64,000 nucleotides of DNA from Butyricicoccus faecihominis (GCF_024462775.1 NZ_JANGCE010000007.1:1-64000); one strand, 5' to 3'. Counted from the first letter of the stretch, positions 15,606-25,423 are shown. Notes: a model not told the origin generated them from the letters alone. Numbers and translations are program-made.

Positions 15606-17204
15606 TTATTCCCAATTCAGCTCTGTCTTGCGCGACAGGCCGTAGTATTCCTTGAAATACACATCGTAATAGTCGTTGTGATACGGCATGACCCAGCCGT
15701 AAAGCTCCTTGGGCAGCTTGCGCAGGGTAAGGGTCTCGCCCCCGTCGTAAGCCGCGATCCGCGCGCGGTTTTGCGCGTCATACAAAGCGTTTAGGCGAAA
15801 GCCGTCGAACGTGTCCTTCAGCATCAGCCAGCCGCAGAATAACAGTGGCACGCAGCACAGCACGGCGGCAAGGCGCCGCGCCGGACAATATTTCCGAAAA
15901 AGCCATAGCGCGGCCGCGACGGCGAACACCGCCGCCATCAGCGCATACCCCCAATGCCAGCCGAGCATGCAGCCCGCGACAAGCAGATATGGGTAAGGCG
16001 CTTCACGAATCAGACAGGCCGCCATCAGCAAAAACGCGCCCACAAAGCATAGCATGGTGCGCGAGCCGACCGTCGGCGAGACCAGCATCATCACCTGTGA
16101 ACCAACGCCAAGGATCCAAGCGAACAGCGGCGTCCAATCCTTTTGGCGCGCCGCCGCGATCGAAGCGTACAGCGTTACCAGCAGATAGCCCACAAGCACC
16201 GCGAGAAACGCGCGCGCCACTTGGGGCGCGACCTCGCCGTAGGAAAGGACGCTTTTATCCCACTGGGGCAGCTTGAGCCAAACGGCAAAGACCGCCGTAC
16301 CGGCCAAAGCGGCAACGCCGTGCGTCCATTTCTTCTCCCGCAGCGCACGCGCAAACAGGTATGCGGGCACAGCCAGCATCACGATAAAATGAATGGGATA
16401 AAGCGTGTCCCCAAACAAAAAGCTGCGCCGCAGATTCATGACATTGAACCGCACCATGGCCAAGGCGCCGCCCTCTACCGGCGGCGCGGTGATGCTGGCC
16501 CGAAAGAAGTTGCCCGGCGCGGCGACAACGGATACCATGCCGGCAAAAGCAAGGCCAAGCGCCCACCAAACCGCCCTCGGCAGCTTTTTCTTTTCAATCA
16601 TGAGCCGCCGAAGCAGCATCAAAACAGTCAGCCCGACCGCCATCACGCTGATCTGCTCGGTCGTCAGTCCGGTCAAAACGGCGAAAACCACGGTGGCTCT
16701 CCACCCTCGTTTTTCCGCCATGCTGTCCCGCAGCAGCACCCAGTATTCCATAAACAGGGCAAGCGGCAGCACATAATTCATCGCGCCGGTGATCCAGTAA
16801 ACGCCCTGCCGGGTCAAATAGATCGGCAGCAGGAACAACCCGCAAATCCAAAACGCAGCAAGCGCGGGCGTGCGGTGATCCTTCGTGTCGGAAAGGCGCA
16901 GGCCGTTCAGCGCGATCGAGCCGAGCAGCAGCGCGATGAATACGCGCGCCAGACCGATCCGCAAATCGCTTCCAAGCAGGACGCCGTCGATCATGTGCAC
17001 CAGATTGCGGCCGTTGGCGCGCATATAATGCTGGGCGATCTGCCCCAGAAACTCGGCCGGACCAAGATTGCCCCAGCGGCCATAGAAGAAATCATCCCCG
17101 GAAGGAGTGACGAAATGCAAAACCGCGAAGCAGCCAAGAAACACGGTCAAAAACGTGCCGATGCGGCAAAGCATACCGCCCCGCCGCTTAAGCTTCTCGC
17201 GCAT
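15606..17204 (-). CDS. Large polytopic membrane protein, DUF6056-like
   Basis: 532 aa from ATG 17204; a TTG two codons earlier is possible. About 11-12 hydrophobic segments fill residues 15-470. The first periplasmic-side loop carries SGDDFFYGRWG, and the tail after about 480 is soluble (WVMPYHNDYYDVYFKEYYGL). The DD motif in the first loop plus this topology fits GT-C-like glycosyltransferases of the DUF6056 group, which are associated with cell-surface glycans. The donor and acceptor are unknown. It starts 2 nt after pyrE ends, so it may be read through from pyrE. Confidence 0.7.
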   Translation of the reverse strand: MREKLKRRGGMLCRIGTFLTVFLGCFAVLHFVTPSGDDFFYGRWGNLGPAEFLGQIAQHYMRANGRNLVHMIDGVLLGSDLRIGLARVFIALLLGSIALNGLRLSDTKDHRTPALAAFWICGLFLLPIYLTRQGVYWITGAMNYVLPLALFMEYWVLLRDSMAEKRGWRATVVFAVLTGLTTEQISVMAVGLTVLMLLRRLMIEKKKLPRAVWWALGLAFAGMVSVVAAPGNFFRASITAPPVEGGALAMVRFNVMNLRRSFLFGDTLYPIHFIVMLAVPAYLFARALREKKWTHGVAALAGTAVFAVWLKLPQWDKSVLSYGEVAPQVARAFLAVLVGYLLVTLYASIAAARQKDWTPLFAWILGVGSQVMMLVSPTVGSRTMLCFVGAFLLMAACLIREAPYPYLLVAGCMLGWHWGYALMAAVFAVAAALWLFRKYCPARRLAAVLCCVPLLFCGWLMLKDTFDGFRLNALYDAQNRARIAAYDGGETLTLRKLPKELYGWVMPYHNDYYDVYFKEYYGLSRKTELNWE

Positions 17205-17206
17205 AC

Positions 17207-17869
17207 TCAAAATACGCAGTACTGCGCCATATAAGCGTCCATCAGCGGTACGATCTCCTCATAGCCGCCGCTCGCCAGCAGGTATTCGCGGATGTCCTGC
17301 ACGGTGATGAGCGCGTGCACGCGGATGCCGAACTCCTCGCCCACCTCCATTACGGCGGTCTTGCCCGGCGTCGTGCCGACTTCGCAGCGGTTGACCGAGA
17401 TGAACATATCGTTTACCTTCACGTTCGCGCAGCCGGTCAGCACGGGCATGGTCTCGCGAATGGCGGTACCGGCTGTGATCACATCCTCGATAATGATGAC
17501 GCGATCGCCGTCCACCGGCTTATAGCCGACGATGGAACCGCCCTCACCGTGATCCTTCACTTCCTTGCGGTTGAAGAAAAACGGCTTATCGATGCCGTAC
17601 AGCCGCGCGAGCGCGCCCGCCGCCGAGGTAGCAAGCGGAATGCCCTTGTACGCCGGGCCGAACATCGCGTCGAAATCCGCGCCCACGGTCTCGCGGATCA
17701 GCGCCGCGTAAAACTCGCCGAGCTTCGCGCTCTGCATACCGGTCTTATAGTTGCCGGTATTGACAAAATACGGGGTCTTCCGCCCCGACTTGGTCGTAAA
17801 ATCGCCAAAGCGCAGCACATCCGCGCCCATCATAAATTCAATAAATTCCTTTTTCGCCGCAGTCAGCAT
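17207..17869 (-). CDS. pyrE: Orotate phosphoribosyltransferase
   Basis: 220 aa. It joins orotate and PRPP to give OMP in pyrimidine synthesis. The PRPP-binding motif is VIIIEDVITAGTAIRET (about residues 121-137), and the catalytic loop region is FFFNRKEVKDHGEGG. FGPAYKGIPLA is the conserved OPRT segment. ATG 17869 has an AAGGA site about 12 nt upstream. Transcribed from the promoter at 17902-17930. No other pyr genes are adjacent. Confidence 0.95.
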   Translation of the reverse strand: MLTAAKKEFIEFMMGADVLRFGDFTTKSGRKTPYFVNTGNYKTGMQSAKLGEFYAALIRETVGADFDAMFGPAYKGIPLATSAAGALARLYGIDKPFFFNRKEVKDHGEGGSIVGYKPVDGDRVIIIEDVITAGTAIRETMPVLTGCANVKVNDMFISVNRCEVGTTPGKTAVMEVGEEFGIRVHALITVQDIREYLLASGGYEEIVPLMDAYMAQYCVF

Positions 17870-17901
17870 AACTTTACCGTCCTTTATTTTGTTTTGGGTT
17901 T

Positions 17902-17930
17902 ATTATACCAGATTGCCCGGCCGGTAACAA
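17902..17930 (-). promoter_or_regulatory. pyrE promoter
   Basis: Minus strand TTGTTA (17925-17930), a 17-nt spacer and TATAAT (17902-17907). Confidence 0.78.
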
Positions 17931-17934
17931 GCGT

Positions 17935-18183
17935 TCAATCGGAAAACATGCGCTGAAGCAGCTTCATGCTGAAACGCATACCGGTTTCAAAAGCGTCGCG
18001 CACGATACTGTCATAATAGTAAAAGCTTTCATTCACGTATTGCGCAAACCGCTGTGCCTGTTTACCGTGTAAATGATCCTCCAGCCAGCTTTCCAGCCTC
18101 TCCATTTCCCCGCTTTCTCCCTCGCGGCTCATCGTGTCATGATCTTGCAGGTAGTAGCATAGCTGCTTTAATATTTCATCCAT
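17935..18183 (-). CDS. Small acidic protein, DUF6809-like
   Basis: 82 aa from ATG 18183, with GAGGTGA 5 nt upstream. Mostly helical and soluble, rich in Glu/Tyr, ending in RDAFETGMRFSMKLLQRMFSD. The ending resembles DUF6809-type small proteins that accompany XRE regulators and mobile elements in Clostridia. That is similarity by eye only. A decayed XRE regulator lies divergently at 18216. A TATAAT (about 18199-18204, minus) suggests it has its own promoter. Confidence 0.6.
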   Translation of the reverse strand: MDEILKQLCYYLQDHDTMSREGESGEMERLESWLEDHLHGKQAQRFAQYVNESFYYYDSIVRDAFETGMRFSMKLLQRMFSD

Positions 18184-18215
18184 TGTTATCACCTCAAGCT
18201 TATTATAATATATGA

Positions 18216-18419
18216 CAAAATATATGTTTACAAATAGACCAAAATGGCATAAAAAAACTTGCGGCATGTTTACAATGCTCGCAAACCGCCTATTCCCACT
18301 ATGAGTCGGAAACGCGTGATATCCCTACCGAGGTTTTGCGCAAGCTGGCGGACTACTACCATACAAGCATCGACTATCTCCTCTGCCGCACCGACAATCC
18401 CGCACCACCGCAGAAATAA
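18216..18419 (+). pseudogene. 5'-decayed XRE-family regulator
   Basis: One frame ending in TAA at 18417-18419 reads KLAACLQCSQTAYSHYESET then RDIPTEVLRKLADYYHTSID and YLLCRTDNPAPPQK. This is the recognition helix and C-terminal half of a Cro/CI-type helix-turn-helix regulator. No start codon is present, and a TGA at 18213-18215 closes the frame where the first helices should be. It is therefore a remnant lacking its N-terminus. Confidence 0.75.
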
Positions 18420-18532
18420 TATGGAATATGCAAAGCGGAAACATCCGCGCCTAAAATCCTATGATTACAGCGAAACCGGTGTATATTTCCTGACGGTCTG
18501 CACTAAAAACAAAGTCCATTTGCTGCAAAATT

Positions 18533-18558
18533 GTAGGGCGCGACGCCCCCGGCGCGCC
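18533..18558 (+). repeat. GTAGGGCG palindromic repeat, left copy in RAYT remnant
   Basis: GTAGGGCGCGACG followed by CCCCCGGCGCGCC. It differs by one base from the reverse complement of 18713-18738. Confidence 0.75.
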
Positions 18559-18712
18559 GTGTCCACCTCTACCGCAGTTGTCCGCTATCGGTCAATATGT
18601 TCAACGGTTAATCCTGAATATTGAAACTTGATACCCTTTTATTAAACTATTGAACCATGTCGTCATGCCAAACCATATCCACCTTTTGCTGGAAATCTGT
18701 TCATCAGAGAGC

Positions 18713-18738
18713 GGCGCGCCGGGGTCGTCGCGCCCTAC
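18713..18738 (-). repeat. GTAGGGCG palindromic repeat, right copy in RAYT remnant
   Basis: Inverted copy of 18533-18558 with a single mismatch. Related palindromes are at 20621-20646 and 53219-53247. Confidence 0.75.
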
Positions 18739-18878
18739 TCAAACGATGTTTGAAAAACCATATTGCGTTCCGCGTTCCACCACGGTCATACCGCGCGTTA
18801 TTATCACACTCAAAAAGTTTTCCAATGCGGATGATGAGTATTATTAATCTCTCTGCGCAGCAAATCGTGAGCAACGCA

Positions 18879-18915
18879 AAAACCCGGCGAAAGGACAAGC
18901 CTTTCGCCGGGTTTT
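18879..18915. terminator. Terminator of the ilv operon
   Basis: AAAACCCGGCGAAAGG (18879-18894) pairs perfectly with 18900-18915 around 5 nt, just after the ilvD stop on the minus strand. A/T-runs close the stem. Confidence 0.88.
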
Positions 18916-18920
18916 GTTGT

Positions 18921-20585
18921 TTATTCCAGCACCGCGCCCTTATCGGCGGAGGTGACGAGCCGAGAGTAACGGTACAGCCAGCCCGACTTGACGTTGGGCT
19001 CGCGCGGCGTAAATTTCGCGCGGCGGGCTTCCAGCTCTTCGTCCGATACCTTAATATTGACCTTGCTGTTCGGGATGTCGATGGAAACGATATCCCCTTC
19101 GCGGATCAGCGCGATCTCGCCGCCGGCAGCGGCTTCGGGCGATACATGCCCGATCGACGCGCCGCGGGAAGCGCCGGAGAATCGGCCATCCGTAATGAGC
19201 GCGCAGTCCTTATCGAGCTGCATGCCCGCGAGGGCCGAGGTGGGGTTGAGCATTTCCCGCATGCCGGGGCCGCCCTTGGGGCCTTCATAGCGGATGATGA
19301 CGACATCGCCCTTGACGATCTTGCCATTGTAGATCGCCCCGATCGCGTCTTCCTCGCAGTCGAACACGCGAGCCGGACCCTCGTGCACCATCATTTCCGG
19401 TGCGACGGCGGAGCGCTTGACCACGCAGCCGTTCTTTGCGATATTGCCCCACAAAACGGCGATGCCGCCGGTTTCTGAATACGGGGTCTCAAGAGGACGA
19501 ACGACTTCGGGGTTCTTATTGGTAACGCCCGCAAGGTTCTCCCCTACCGTTTTGCCGGTCGCGGTGATCAGAGACAGGTCGAGCAGGTCTCTCTTGGTGA
19601 GCTCCTTCATGATAGCCGGCACGCCGCCCGCCATGTACAGCTCCTCGATATGGTGCGGGCCCGCGGGCGCAAGGTGGCAGATGTTCGGCACCTTTGCGGA
19701 AAGCTCGTTTAGCATTTGCAGGTTCAGTTCTACGCCCGCCTCATGCGCGAGAGCGAGCAGGTGCAGCACTGAGTTGGTCGAGCAGCCGATCGCCATTTCG
19801 CAGGTAAGCGCGTTGCGGAAGGCGGCGGGCGTCAGGATATCGCGGGGCTTGATATCCTTTTGGAGCAGCTCCATGATCTTCATGCCCGCGTGCTTGGCGA
19901 GCTGGATACGCGCCGCGTGCACGGCCGGGGTCGTGCCGTTGCCGGGCAGCGCCATACCGATCGCCTCGGACAGGCAGTTCATCGAATTCGCGGTGTACAT
20001 ACCCGAGCACGAACCGCAGCCGGGGCAAGAGCCGCACTCGCACTCCATCAGCTTCGCATCGTCAATCAGACCGGCCTTGTACGCGCCGACCGTTTCAAAG
20101 GTCTTGGAAAGCGAGATTTCCTCGCCGTCATAATGGCCCGCCAGCATCGGCCCGCCCGAAATGATGATGGACGGGATGTTGAGCCGCGCCGCGGCCATCA
20201 GCATGCCGGGCACGATCTTGTCGCAGTTCGGGATCAAAACGAGCGCGTCGAACTGGTGGGCGTTCGCGAGCGTTTCCACACTGTCCGCGATCAGCTCGCG
20301 GCTTGGCAGCGAATACTTCATACCGATGTGGCCCATGGCAATGCCGTCGCACACACCGATGGCCGGAACAAGGATCGGCGTACCGCCCGCCATCGAAACG
20401 CCGGTCTTAGCGGCGGCGGCAATCTTGTCGAGGTTGATATGGCCGGGGATAATCTCGGAATAAGCGGAGACCACGCCGATGATCGGGCGGCCCATTTCCT
20501 CCTCGGTCAGGCCGCAAGCGCGCAGCAGCGAGCGGTTTGGCATGCGCTCGGCTCCGGCGGTGATATTATCGCTTCTTTTAGGCAT
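18921..20585 (-). CDS. ilvD: Dihydroxy-acid dehydratase
   Basis: 554 aa from ATG 20585, with AAGGAGG at 8 nt. It dehydrates 2,3-dihydroxy acids to 2-keto acids in Val/Ile/Leu synthesis using an Fe-S cluster. Cluster Cys lie in [10 protein letters not shown] and [20 protein letters not shown], with the family region [13 protein letters not shown] and the C-terminal [16 protein letters not shown]. Last gene of the ilv operon. A hairpin (20657) between it and the DUF6485 gene may lower its transcription relative to ilvBNC. Confidence 0.96.
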   Translation of the reverse strand: MPKRSDNITAGAERMPNRSLLRACGLTEEEMGRPIIGVVSAYSEIIPGHINLDKIAAAAKTGVSMAGGTPILVPAIGVCDGIAMGHIGMKYSLPSRELIADSVETLANAHQFDALVLIPNCDKIVPGMLMAAARLNIPSIIISGGPMLAGHYDGEEISLSKTFETVGAYKAGLIDDAKLMECECGSCPGCGSCSGMYTANSMNCLSEAIGMALPGNGTTPAVHAARIQLAKHAGMKIMELLQKDIKPRDILTPAAFRNALTCEMAIGCSTNSVLHLLALAHEAGVELNLQMLNELSAKVPNICHLAPAGPHHIEELYMAGGVPAIMKELTKRDLLDLSLITATGKTVGENLAGVTNKNPEVVRPLETPYSETGGIAVLWGNIAKNGCVVKRSAVAPEMMVHEGPARVFDCEEDAIGAIYNGKIVKGDVVIIRYEGPKGGPGMREMLNPTSALAGMQLDKDCALITDGRFSGASRGASIGHVSPEAAAGGEIALIREGDIVSIDIPNSKVNIKVSDEELEARRAKFTPREPNVKSGWLYRYSRLVTSADKGAVLE

Positions 20586-20620
20586 AATATTTCCTCCTTT
20601 TCGGGTTGCCCGTCTTTCCG

Positions 20621-20646
20621 CGGCGGGGTGGGTCACCCCGCCCTAC
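20621..20646. repeat. GTAGGGCG palindromic repeat
   Basis: CGGCGGGGTGGGTCACCCCG followed by CCCTAC. On the minus strand it starts GTAGGGCGGGGTGACCC, matching the family at 18533, 18713 and 53219. It lies between ilvD and its upstream hairpin. Confidence 0.65.
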
Positions 20647-20656
20647 GAATGGAAAA

Positions 20657-20691
20657 CGAAGGGCGGACGGCGTCAAACCGTCCGCCCTTCG
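20657..20691 (-). terminator. Internal hairpin terminator between DUF6485 gene and ilvD
   Basis: CGAAGGGCGGACGG (20657-20670) pairs perfectly with 20678-20691 around 7 nt. On the minus strand it is followed by TTTTCC, so it can attenuate read-through into ilvD. Confidence 0.75.
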
Positions 20692-20702
20692 TTCGGGTTT
20701 AC

Positions 20703-20897
20703 TTAAAATTTCAGGCCGCGGTCCTTGCACAGGGTCTCAAGGCTGCGGTCAAGCAGCGCCTCGCCCTCTGTCGAGAAAAAGCAGCCGGGGATGCCGCCCT
20801 CGTTGTCGCGATGGTGCGCGACGCAATCGCAGCACTTACCATGGCGCGGGCAATCCGCCGTACAGGGACACGGACGGGTGTTGGAACAGCCGGGCAT
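20703..20897 (-). CDS. Cys-rich small protein, DUF6485 family
   Basis: 64 aa with AAGGAGG 7 nt before the ATG. Eight Cys, including CPCTADCPRHGKCCDCVAHH and IPGCFF, match the DUF6485 pattern, a presumed metal- or cluster-binding small protein of unknown role. It sits between ilvC and ilvD on the same strand, inside the ilv operon. The IlvD product is an Fe-S enzyme, so a link to cluster assembly is conceivable but not shown. Confidence 0.8.
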   Translation of the reverse strand: MPGCSNTRPCPCTADCPRHGKCCDCVAHHRDNEGGIPGCFFSTEGEALLDRSLETLCKDRGLKF

Positions 20898-20956
20898 AGC
20901 AGATCCTCCTTCTTAACATGCAGCTTTTGTTAAGTACGTCTAAACGCCGTTCAGAA

Positions 20957-21964
<1,008 letters not shown>

Positions 21965-22006
21965 CTAAGGTTTATATATGAAGTTTATTGGCAAACAAGG
22001 TTGACT

Positions 22007-22121
22007 GAATTAGTAATTAGTAGGTAGTAATTAGGAATTATGGAGCCTACGTCAGCCATCTCGGCTCACACCTGACAGCTACGTTTCAATTATTAATTAC
22101 TAATTCCTCATTACTAATTAT
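22007..22121. repeat. Dispersed AT-rich repeat, copy B
   Basis: Starts GAATTAGTAATTAGTAGG and ends with CTAATTCCTCATTACTAATTA, which overlaps the ilvN stop codon (complement of 22118-22120). The centre lacks the GCGCGC hairpin found in the other copies. Confidence 0.7.
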
Positions 22122-22594
22122 TTCCGTATTGCGGTGACGCCGGAGCGGCACATTTCCATGACCTCGAAATTGGCGACGACCGTGAGGAACGCATCAATGC
22201 GGCTGGGCGATTCCGACAGGACGACGACCATGTACTGCCCCGCGGATTCAATGATACGCGCACCGTACACTTCGGCCACCTGACGGATGTTATCCTTCGC
22301 GGCGCCGTCCTCGGTCAAGAACTTGACAAAGACAAGCTCGCGGCAGTAGGAATCCGCTTCCTGCAAATGCTCCACCAGCATGACTTCTTCCAGCTTGGAT
22401 ACCTGCTTGATGATCTGCTCCAAGATCGGCTCATCGCCGGTAACGATGATCGACATGCGCGAGATCTTCGGATCGGTCGTGGCCGAAACGGTCAGCGAAT
22501 CGATGTTATAACCGCGCCGCCCGAACAGGCTCGACACGCGCGCCAGCACGCCTGAGTTGTTGCGAACGGTCACGGAAAGGATGTATTTTTGCAT
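22118..22594 (-). CDS. ilvN: Acetolactate synthase small subunit (T-box operon copy)
   Basis: 158 aa with an N-terminal ACT domain (NNSGVLARVSSLFGRRGYNI, DSLTVSATTDPKISRMSI) and the C-terminal regulatory half. It confers feedback control on the catalytic IlvB encoded just upstream (15-nt gap, AAAGGAG site). It is only moderately similar to the first copy at 9998. The stop codon is contained in the end of repeat copy B. Confidence 0.95.
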   Translation of the reverse strand: MQKYILSVTVRNNSGVLARVSSLFGRRGYNIDSLTVSATTDPKISRMSIIVTGDEPILEQIIKQVSKLEEVMLVEHLQEADSYCRELVFVKFLTEDGAAKDNIRQVAEVYGARIIESAGQYMVVVLSESPSRIDAFLTVVANFEVMEMCRSGVTAIRK

Positions 22595-22609
22595 GTGGTT
22601 CTCCTTTCC

Positions 22610-24274
22610 TCAGCCCGAAACGATATCGTCGACCGTGCCGCCCGCCGGGATCATGGGCAGCACGCGCTCATCCGGATCAATCCGAACGTCGATCACGACG
22701 GGGCCGGTACGCTTGAGCGCTTCGGTCATTGCGTGGCGCAGCTCCTCCATGGTCTCTACATGGAAGCCGCGCGCGCCGAAGGCTTCGGCCAGCTTAACGT
22801 AATCGGTCTTGCGGTGCGGGTCGGTCGCCGCATAATGCTTTTCGTAGAACATGGTCTGCCACTGACGCACCATGCCGAGCACCTCGTTATTGAGCAGCAG
22901 CGTGATGATGGGCAGGTTATACGAAACCGAGGTGCAAAGCTCGTTCAGATTCATATGGAACGAGCCGTCGCTCGTGATATGCAGCACGGTCTTATCCGGG
23001 CACGCGATCTGCGCGCCCATGGAAGCGCCGTAGCCAAAGCCCATCGTGCCGAGGCCGCCCGAGGTGATGAACTGATGAATCGCGTTGCGGCCGCAATACT
23101 GCGCGGCCCAAAGCTGATGCTGGCCCACATCGGTGGCAAAGATCGCGTCCGGCCCGGCCATTTCAGCCGCAAGGCCGATGACCTGATGCGGACAAATGCG
23201 ATCCACGCCGTCCTTCGGGATATAGTCGAGTTTTTTCCGCCACTCTTCGATCTGCGCGCGCCAAGCATCGTGCTTCGCGGGCTGCACGTAGGGCAGCAGC
23301 GAGCGGAGGAAATGCCCCGCGTCGCTGACGACCGCGCAATAGACCCCGATGTTCTTGTTGATTTCCGCCGCGTCGATATCGATATGAATGATCTTGGCGT
23401 TTGGCGCAAAACGGTTCGTGTTGGTGGCAACGCGATCGGAAAAACGCGCGCCGATGGAAAGCAGCACATCCGCCTTATCGATCGCCCAAGAGGCCGAAAC
23501 CTTGCCGTGCATGCCGATCAGGCCCATGCTGAGCGGCTCCGCGTCCGGGATGCAGCCAATCGCCATCATCGTGTGCGTGCACGGGATATCCGCCTTTTGC
23601 ACCAGCGCAAGCAAATCCTTGCCCGCGTCCGCCGTGGCGACGCCGCCGCCGTAGTAAATGACCGGACGTTCGGCAGAGGCGAGTATTTCGGCTATCTCCC
23701 GCAGCTTCGCTTCCGGGATTTCCGGCTCCTCCACCTTTACGGCGGGGGCGGCGGGCACATATTCGCATACGGCGGCCGTTACATCCTTCGGTATATCGAC
23801 AAGGACCGGGCCGGGCCGGTCGGAATTGGCGATGCGGAACGCTTCGCGCAGCGTATCGGCCAACTCTTCCACATTGCGCACGACGAAGTTGTGCTTGGTG
23901 ATCGGCATCGTGATGCCGGCTATGTATACTTCCTGAAAGCTGTCCCTGCCGATCAGGCTGGTGCCGACGTTGCCGGTGATCGCGACCATGGGGATGGAAT
24001 CCATATAAGCCGTGGCAATGCCGGTAACAAGGTTGGTAGCGCCCGGGCCGGAGGTCGCGATGCAAACGCCGGTCTTGCCGGTGGCGCGCGCGTAGCCGTC
24101 CGCCGCGTGGGACGCACCCTGTTCATGTGCGGTCAAAATATGTCGAATCCGGTCTGCGTTTAAATAAAGCGCGTCATAGATATTCAGGACGGAGCCGCCG
24201 GGATAGCCGAATACCGTATCGATACCCTGCTCTACAAGCACCTCCACCAAAATTTCGGAACCGTTCTTCTTCAT
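22610..24274 (-). CDS. ilvB: Acetolactate synthase large subunit (T-box operon copy)
   Basis: 554 aa ThDP enzyme with FGYPGGSVLNIYDALY (catalytic Glu region), SDGSFHMNLNELCT...LLLNNEVLGMVRQW (ThDP motif) and the standard short linker FYEKHYAATDPHRKTDYVKL where the first copy has a Cys-rich insertion. SD AAAGGAGG precedes the ATG. It is the first gene of ilvB-ilvN-ilvC-DUF6485-ilvD and is transcribed through a T-box leader, so it is the main biosynthetic acetolactate synthase. Confidence 0.95.
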   Translation of the reverse strand: MKKNGSEILVEVLVEQGIDTVFGYPGGSVLNIYDALYLNADRIRHILTAHEQGASHAADGYARATGKTGVCIATSGPGATNLVTGIATAYMDSIPMVAITGNVGTSLIGRDSFQEVYIAGITMPITKHNFVVRNVEELADTLREAFRIANSDRPGPVLVDIPKDVTAAVCEYVPAAPAVKVEEPEIPEAKLREIAEILASAERPVIYYGGGVATADAGKDLLALVQKADIPCTHTMMAIGCIPDAEPLSMGLIGMHGKVSASWAIDKADVLLSIGARFSDRVATNTNRFAPNAKIIHIDIDAAEINKNIGVYCAVVSDAGHFLRSLLPYVQPAKHDAWRAQIEEWRKKLDYIPKDGVDRICPHQVIGLAAEMAGPDAIFATDVGQHQLWAAQYCGRNAIHQFITSGGLGTMGFGYGASMGAQIACPDKTVLHITSDGSFHMNLNELCTSVSYNLPIITLLLNNEVLGMVRQWQTMFYEKHYAATDPHRKTDYVKLAEAFGARGFHVETMEELRHAMTEALKRTGPVVIDVRIDPDERVLPMIPAGGTVDDIVSG

Positions 24275-24329
24275 ACGAAACCGCCTCCTTTCTCATCTTC
24301 TCTGGCGTTTTCTTTGCAGAAAACGAAAT

Positions 24330-24615
24330 AAAAAAAGCCCATGCCTCTACATATAAGAGACAAAGACTTTACAAACTCTGCGGTACCACTCTTTTTGCCG
24401 CATGCAAAACGCACACGACCACTTAACCTGACCCGATAACGCCGGTCACGCGGTACGGCTTACTGAAAGGGCGCGCCCTTTGTTCATCCGACTGCTCTCG
24501 GGGAGACTTTCGCACTTTCCTTCCTCCGCCGTCTTACACCAACCGACGGCTCTCTATAGGATTCCAGACGCTACTTTTCCCGGTCATCGCACTTTGCTCG
24601 CTATTCAAATGTACT
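24330..24615 (-). promoter_or_regulatory. T-box leader of the ilv operon
   Basis: On the minus strand the leader shows the stem I distal motif AGAGAGCC...GGTTGGTGTAAGACGGC and the T-box AGTGGTACCGCA (24378-24391). After it comes an intrinsic terminator (24330-24368: a 12-position stem with one mismatch, then seven Ts). Uncharged tRNA binding would favour the antiterminator. A k-turn-like GA pair and the loop text GAAAGUCUC place the specifier at a GUC (Val) or CUC (Leu) triplet; I cannot decide which by eye. Both fit the operon's product. Confidence 0.92.
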
Positions 24616-24620
24616 TTATC

Positions 24621-24649
24621 ATTATAAAGCGTCAAACGCCGGTTGTCAA
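24621..24649 (-). promoter_or_regulatory. Consensus promoter of the ilv operon
   Basis: TTGACA (24644-24649), a 17-nt spacer and TATAAT (24621-24626) on the minus strand, a perfect sigma-A promoter in front of the T-box leader. Confidence 0.93.
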
Positions 24650-24748
24650 CTATTGTTTTAAATTTTTGCGGTGAAAACCGGGCCGGTGCATGAAGGCAAC
24701 CATTTTGCGCCATACTAAAGGCGAATTTATCCGAAATGGGGTTATACC

Positions 24749-25423
24749 ATGTCCGTACCGCTGATAAGAACGCTGATCCTATACTGCGCCGTGGTGGCGG
24801 CCATGCGCATCATGGGCAAGCGGCAGATCGGCGACCTTGACCCGTCCGAGCTGGTCGTGACCATTTTGATCTCCGAACTCGCCGCCATTCCGATGCAGGA
24901 TGTCGGCATTCCCCTATTCGCCGGTATCATTCCCATCGTGACACTGGTCGCGATAGAGATACTGGTTAGCTTTTTCGCGCTCAAAAGCCGCGTTTTCCGC
25001 CGCCTGCTCAACGGCCAGCCCGCCATTATCATACGGAAGGGCGAATTGGATGTTAAAAAGCTGCGGCAAATGCGCCTTACAACGGATGAGATCATTGAAA
25101 CGCTGCGCAAGCAGAACGTACACGCGATCAGCGACGTCAAGTACGGCGTGATCGAGCCGGACGGCACGCTGACCGTTATTTTGAAGCAGCCGCAAATGCC
25201 GGTGACCGCCGAAATGCTGAACCTGAACCCAAAGGATCAGGGCCTGCCGGTCGTCGTCGTATCGGACGGCAAGCTGGTGCCGCGCTCGCTGCAGCTGCTG
25301 CAAAAGGACGCGGGCGAGGTAGAGCGTCAGCTCAAAAACAAAGGGCTTTCCGTACCCGAAGTCTTTTTAATGACGCTGGACGATTGCGGCAACGTGTTCA
25401 TCCAGCCAAAGGAGGGTGCATAA
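24749..25423 (+). CDS. DUF421 (YetF/YcaP-like) membrane protein
   Basis: 224 aa. Three N-terminal membrane segments (about residues 5-80) contain the family hallmark RIMGKRQIGDLDPSELVVTIL. A cytoplasmic domain follows, with LNGQPAIIIRKGELDVKKL and the YGVIEPDGTLTV signature. Function is unknown; relatives are linked to spore or envelope biology in Firmicutes. The next gene, DUF4363, begins directly after its stop, a pairing commonly seen for these families. Confidence 0.88.
   Translation: MSVPLIRTLILYCAVVAAMRIMGKRQIGDLDPSELVVTILISELAAIPMQDVGIPLFAGIIPIVTLVAIEILVSFFALKSRVFRRLLNGQPAIIIRKGELDVKKLRQMRLTTDEIIETLRKQNVHAISDVKYGVIEPDGTLTVILKQPQMPVTAEMLNLNPKDQGLPVVVVSDGKLVPRSLQLLQKDAGEVERQLKNKGLSVPEVFLMTLDDCGNVFIQPKEGA

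Larger units (their letters stand above)
18421..18847 (+). pseudogene. Decayed REP-associated (Y1/IS200-like) tyrosine transposase
   Basis: The first frame gives MEYAKRKHPRLKSYDYSETG followed by VYFLTVCTKNKVHLL, the typical N-terminus of a RAYT transposase. After frame shifts, LNHVVMPNHIHLLLEI supplies the HUH metal-binding motif (HIH). The segments between and after are degenerate. Two copies of a GTAGGGCG palindromic repeat lie inside the reading frame in opposite orientation. Y1 transposases of this group mobilise or maintain REP palindromes. Inactive as it stands. Confidence 0.8.

Noticed and set aside
16143-17234. 363-aa plus-strand frame opposite the large membrane protein
   Set aside because: Highly basic shadow frame without SD; the opposite strand encodes a coherent polytopic protein.
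18184-18245. tRNA or small RNA gene in the gap before the XRE remnant
   Set aside because: No cloverleaf, CCA or promoter-hairpin arrangement is visible.
18259-18624. Continuous 121-aa frame over the XRE and RAYT remnants
   Set aside because: It joins two unrelated remnants. The XRE part is in another frame and the RAYT part starts at its own ATG 18421.
22589-24163. 524-aa plus-strand frame opposite ilvB
   Set aside because: Shadow of a GC-rich gene; the minus strand encodes a full acetolactate synthase.
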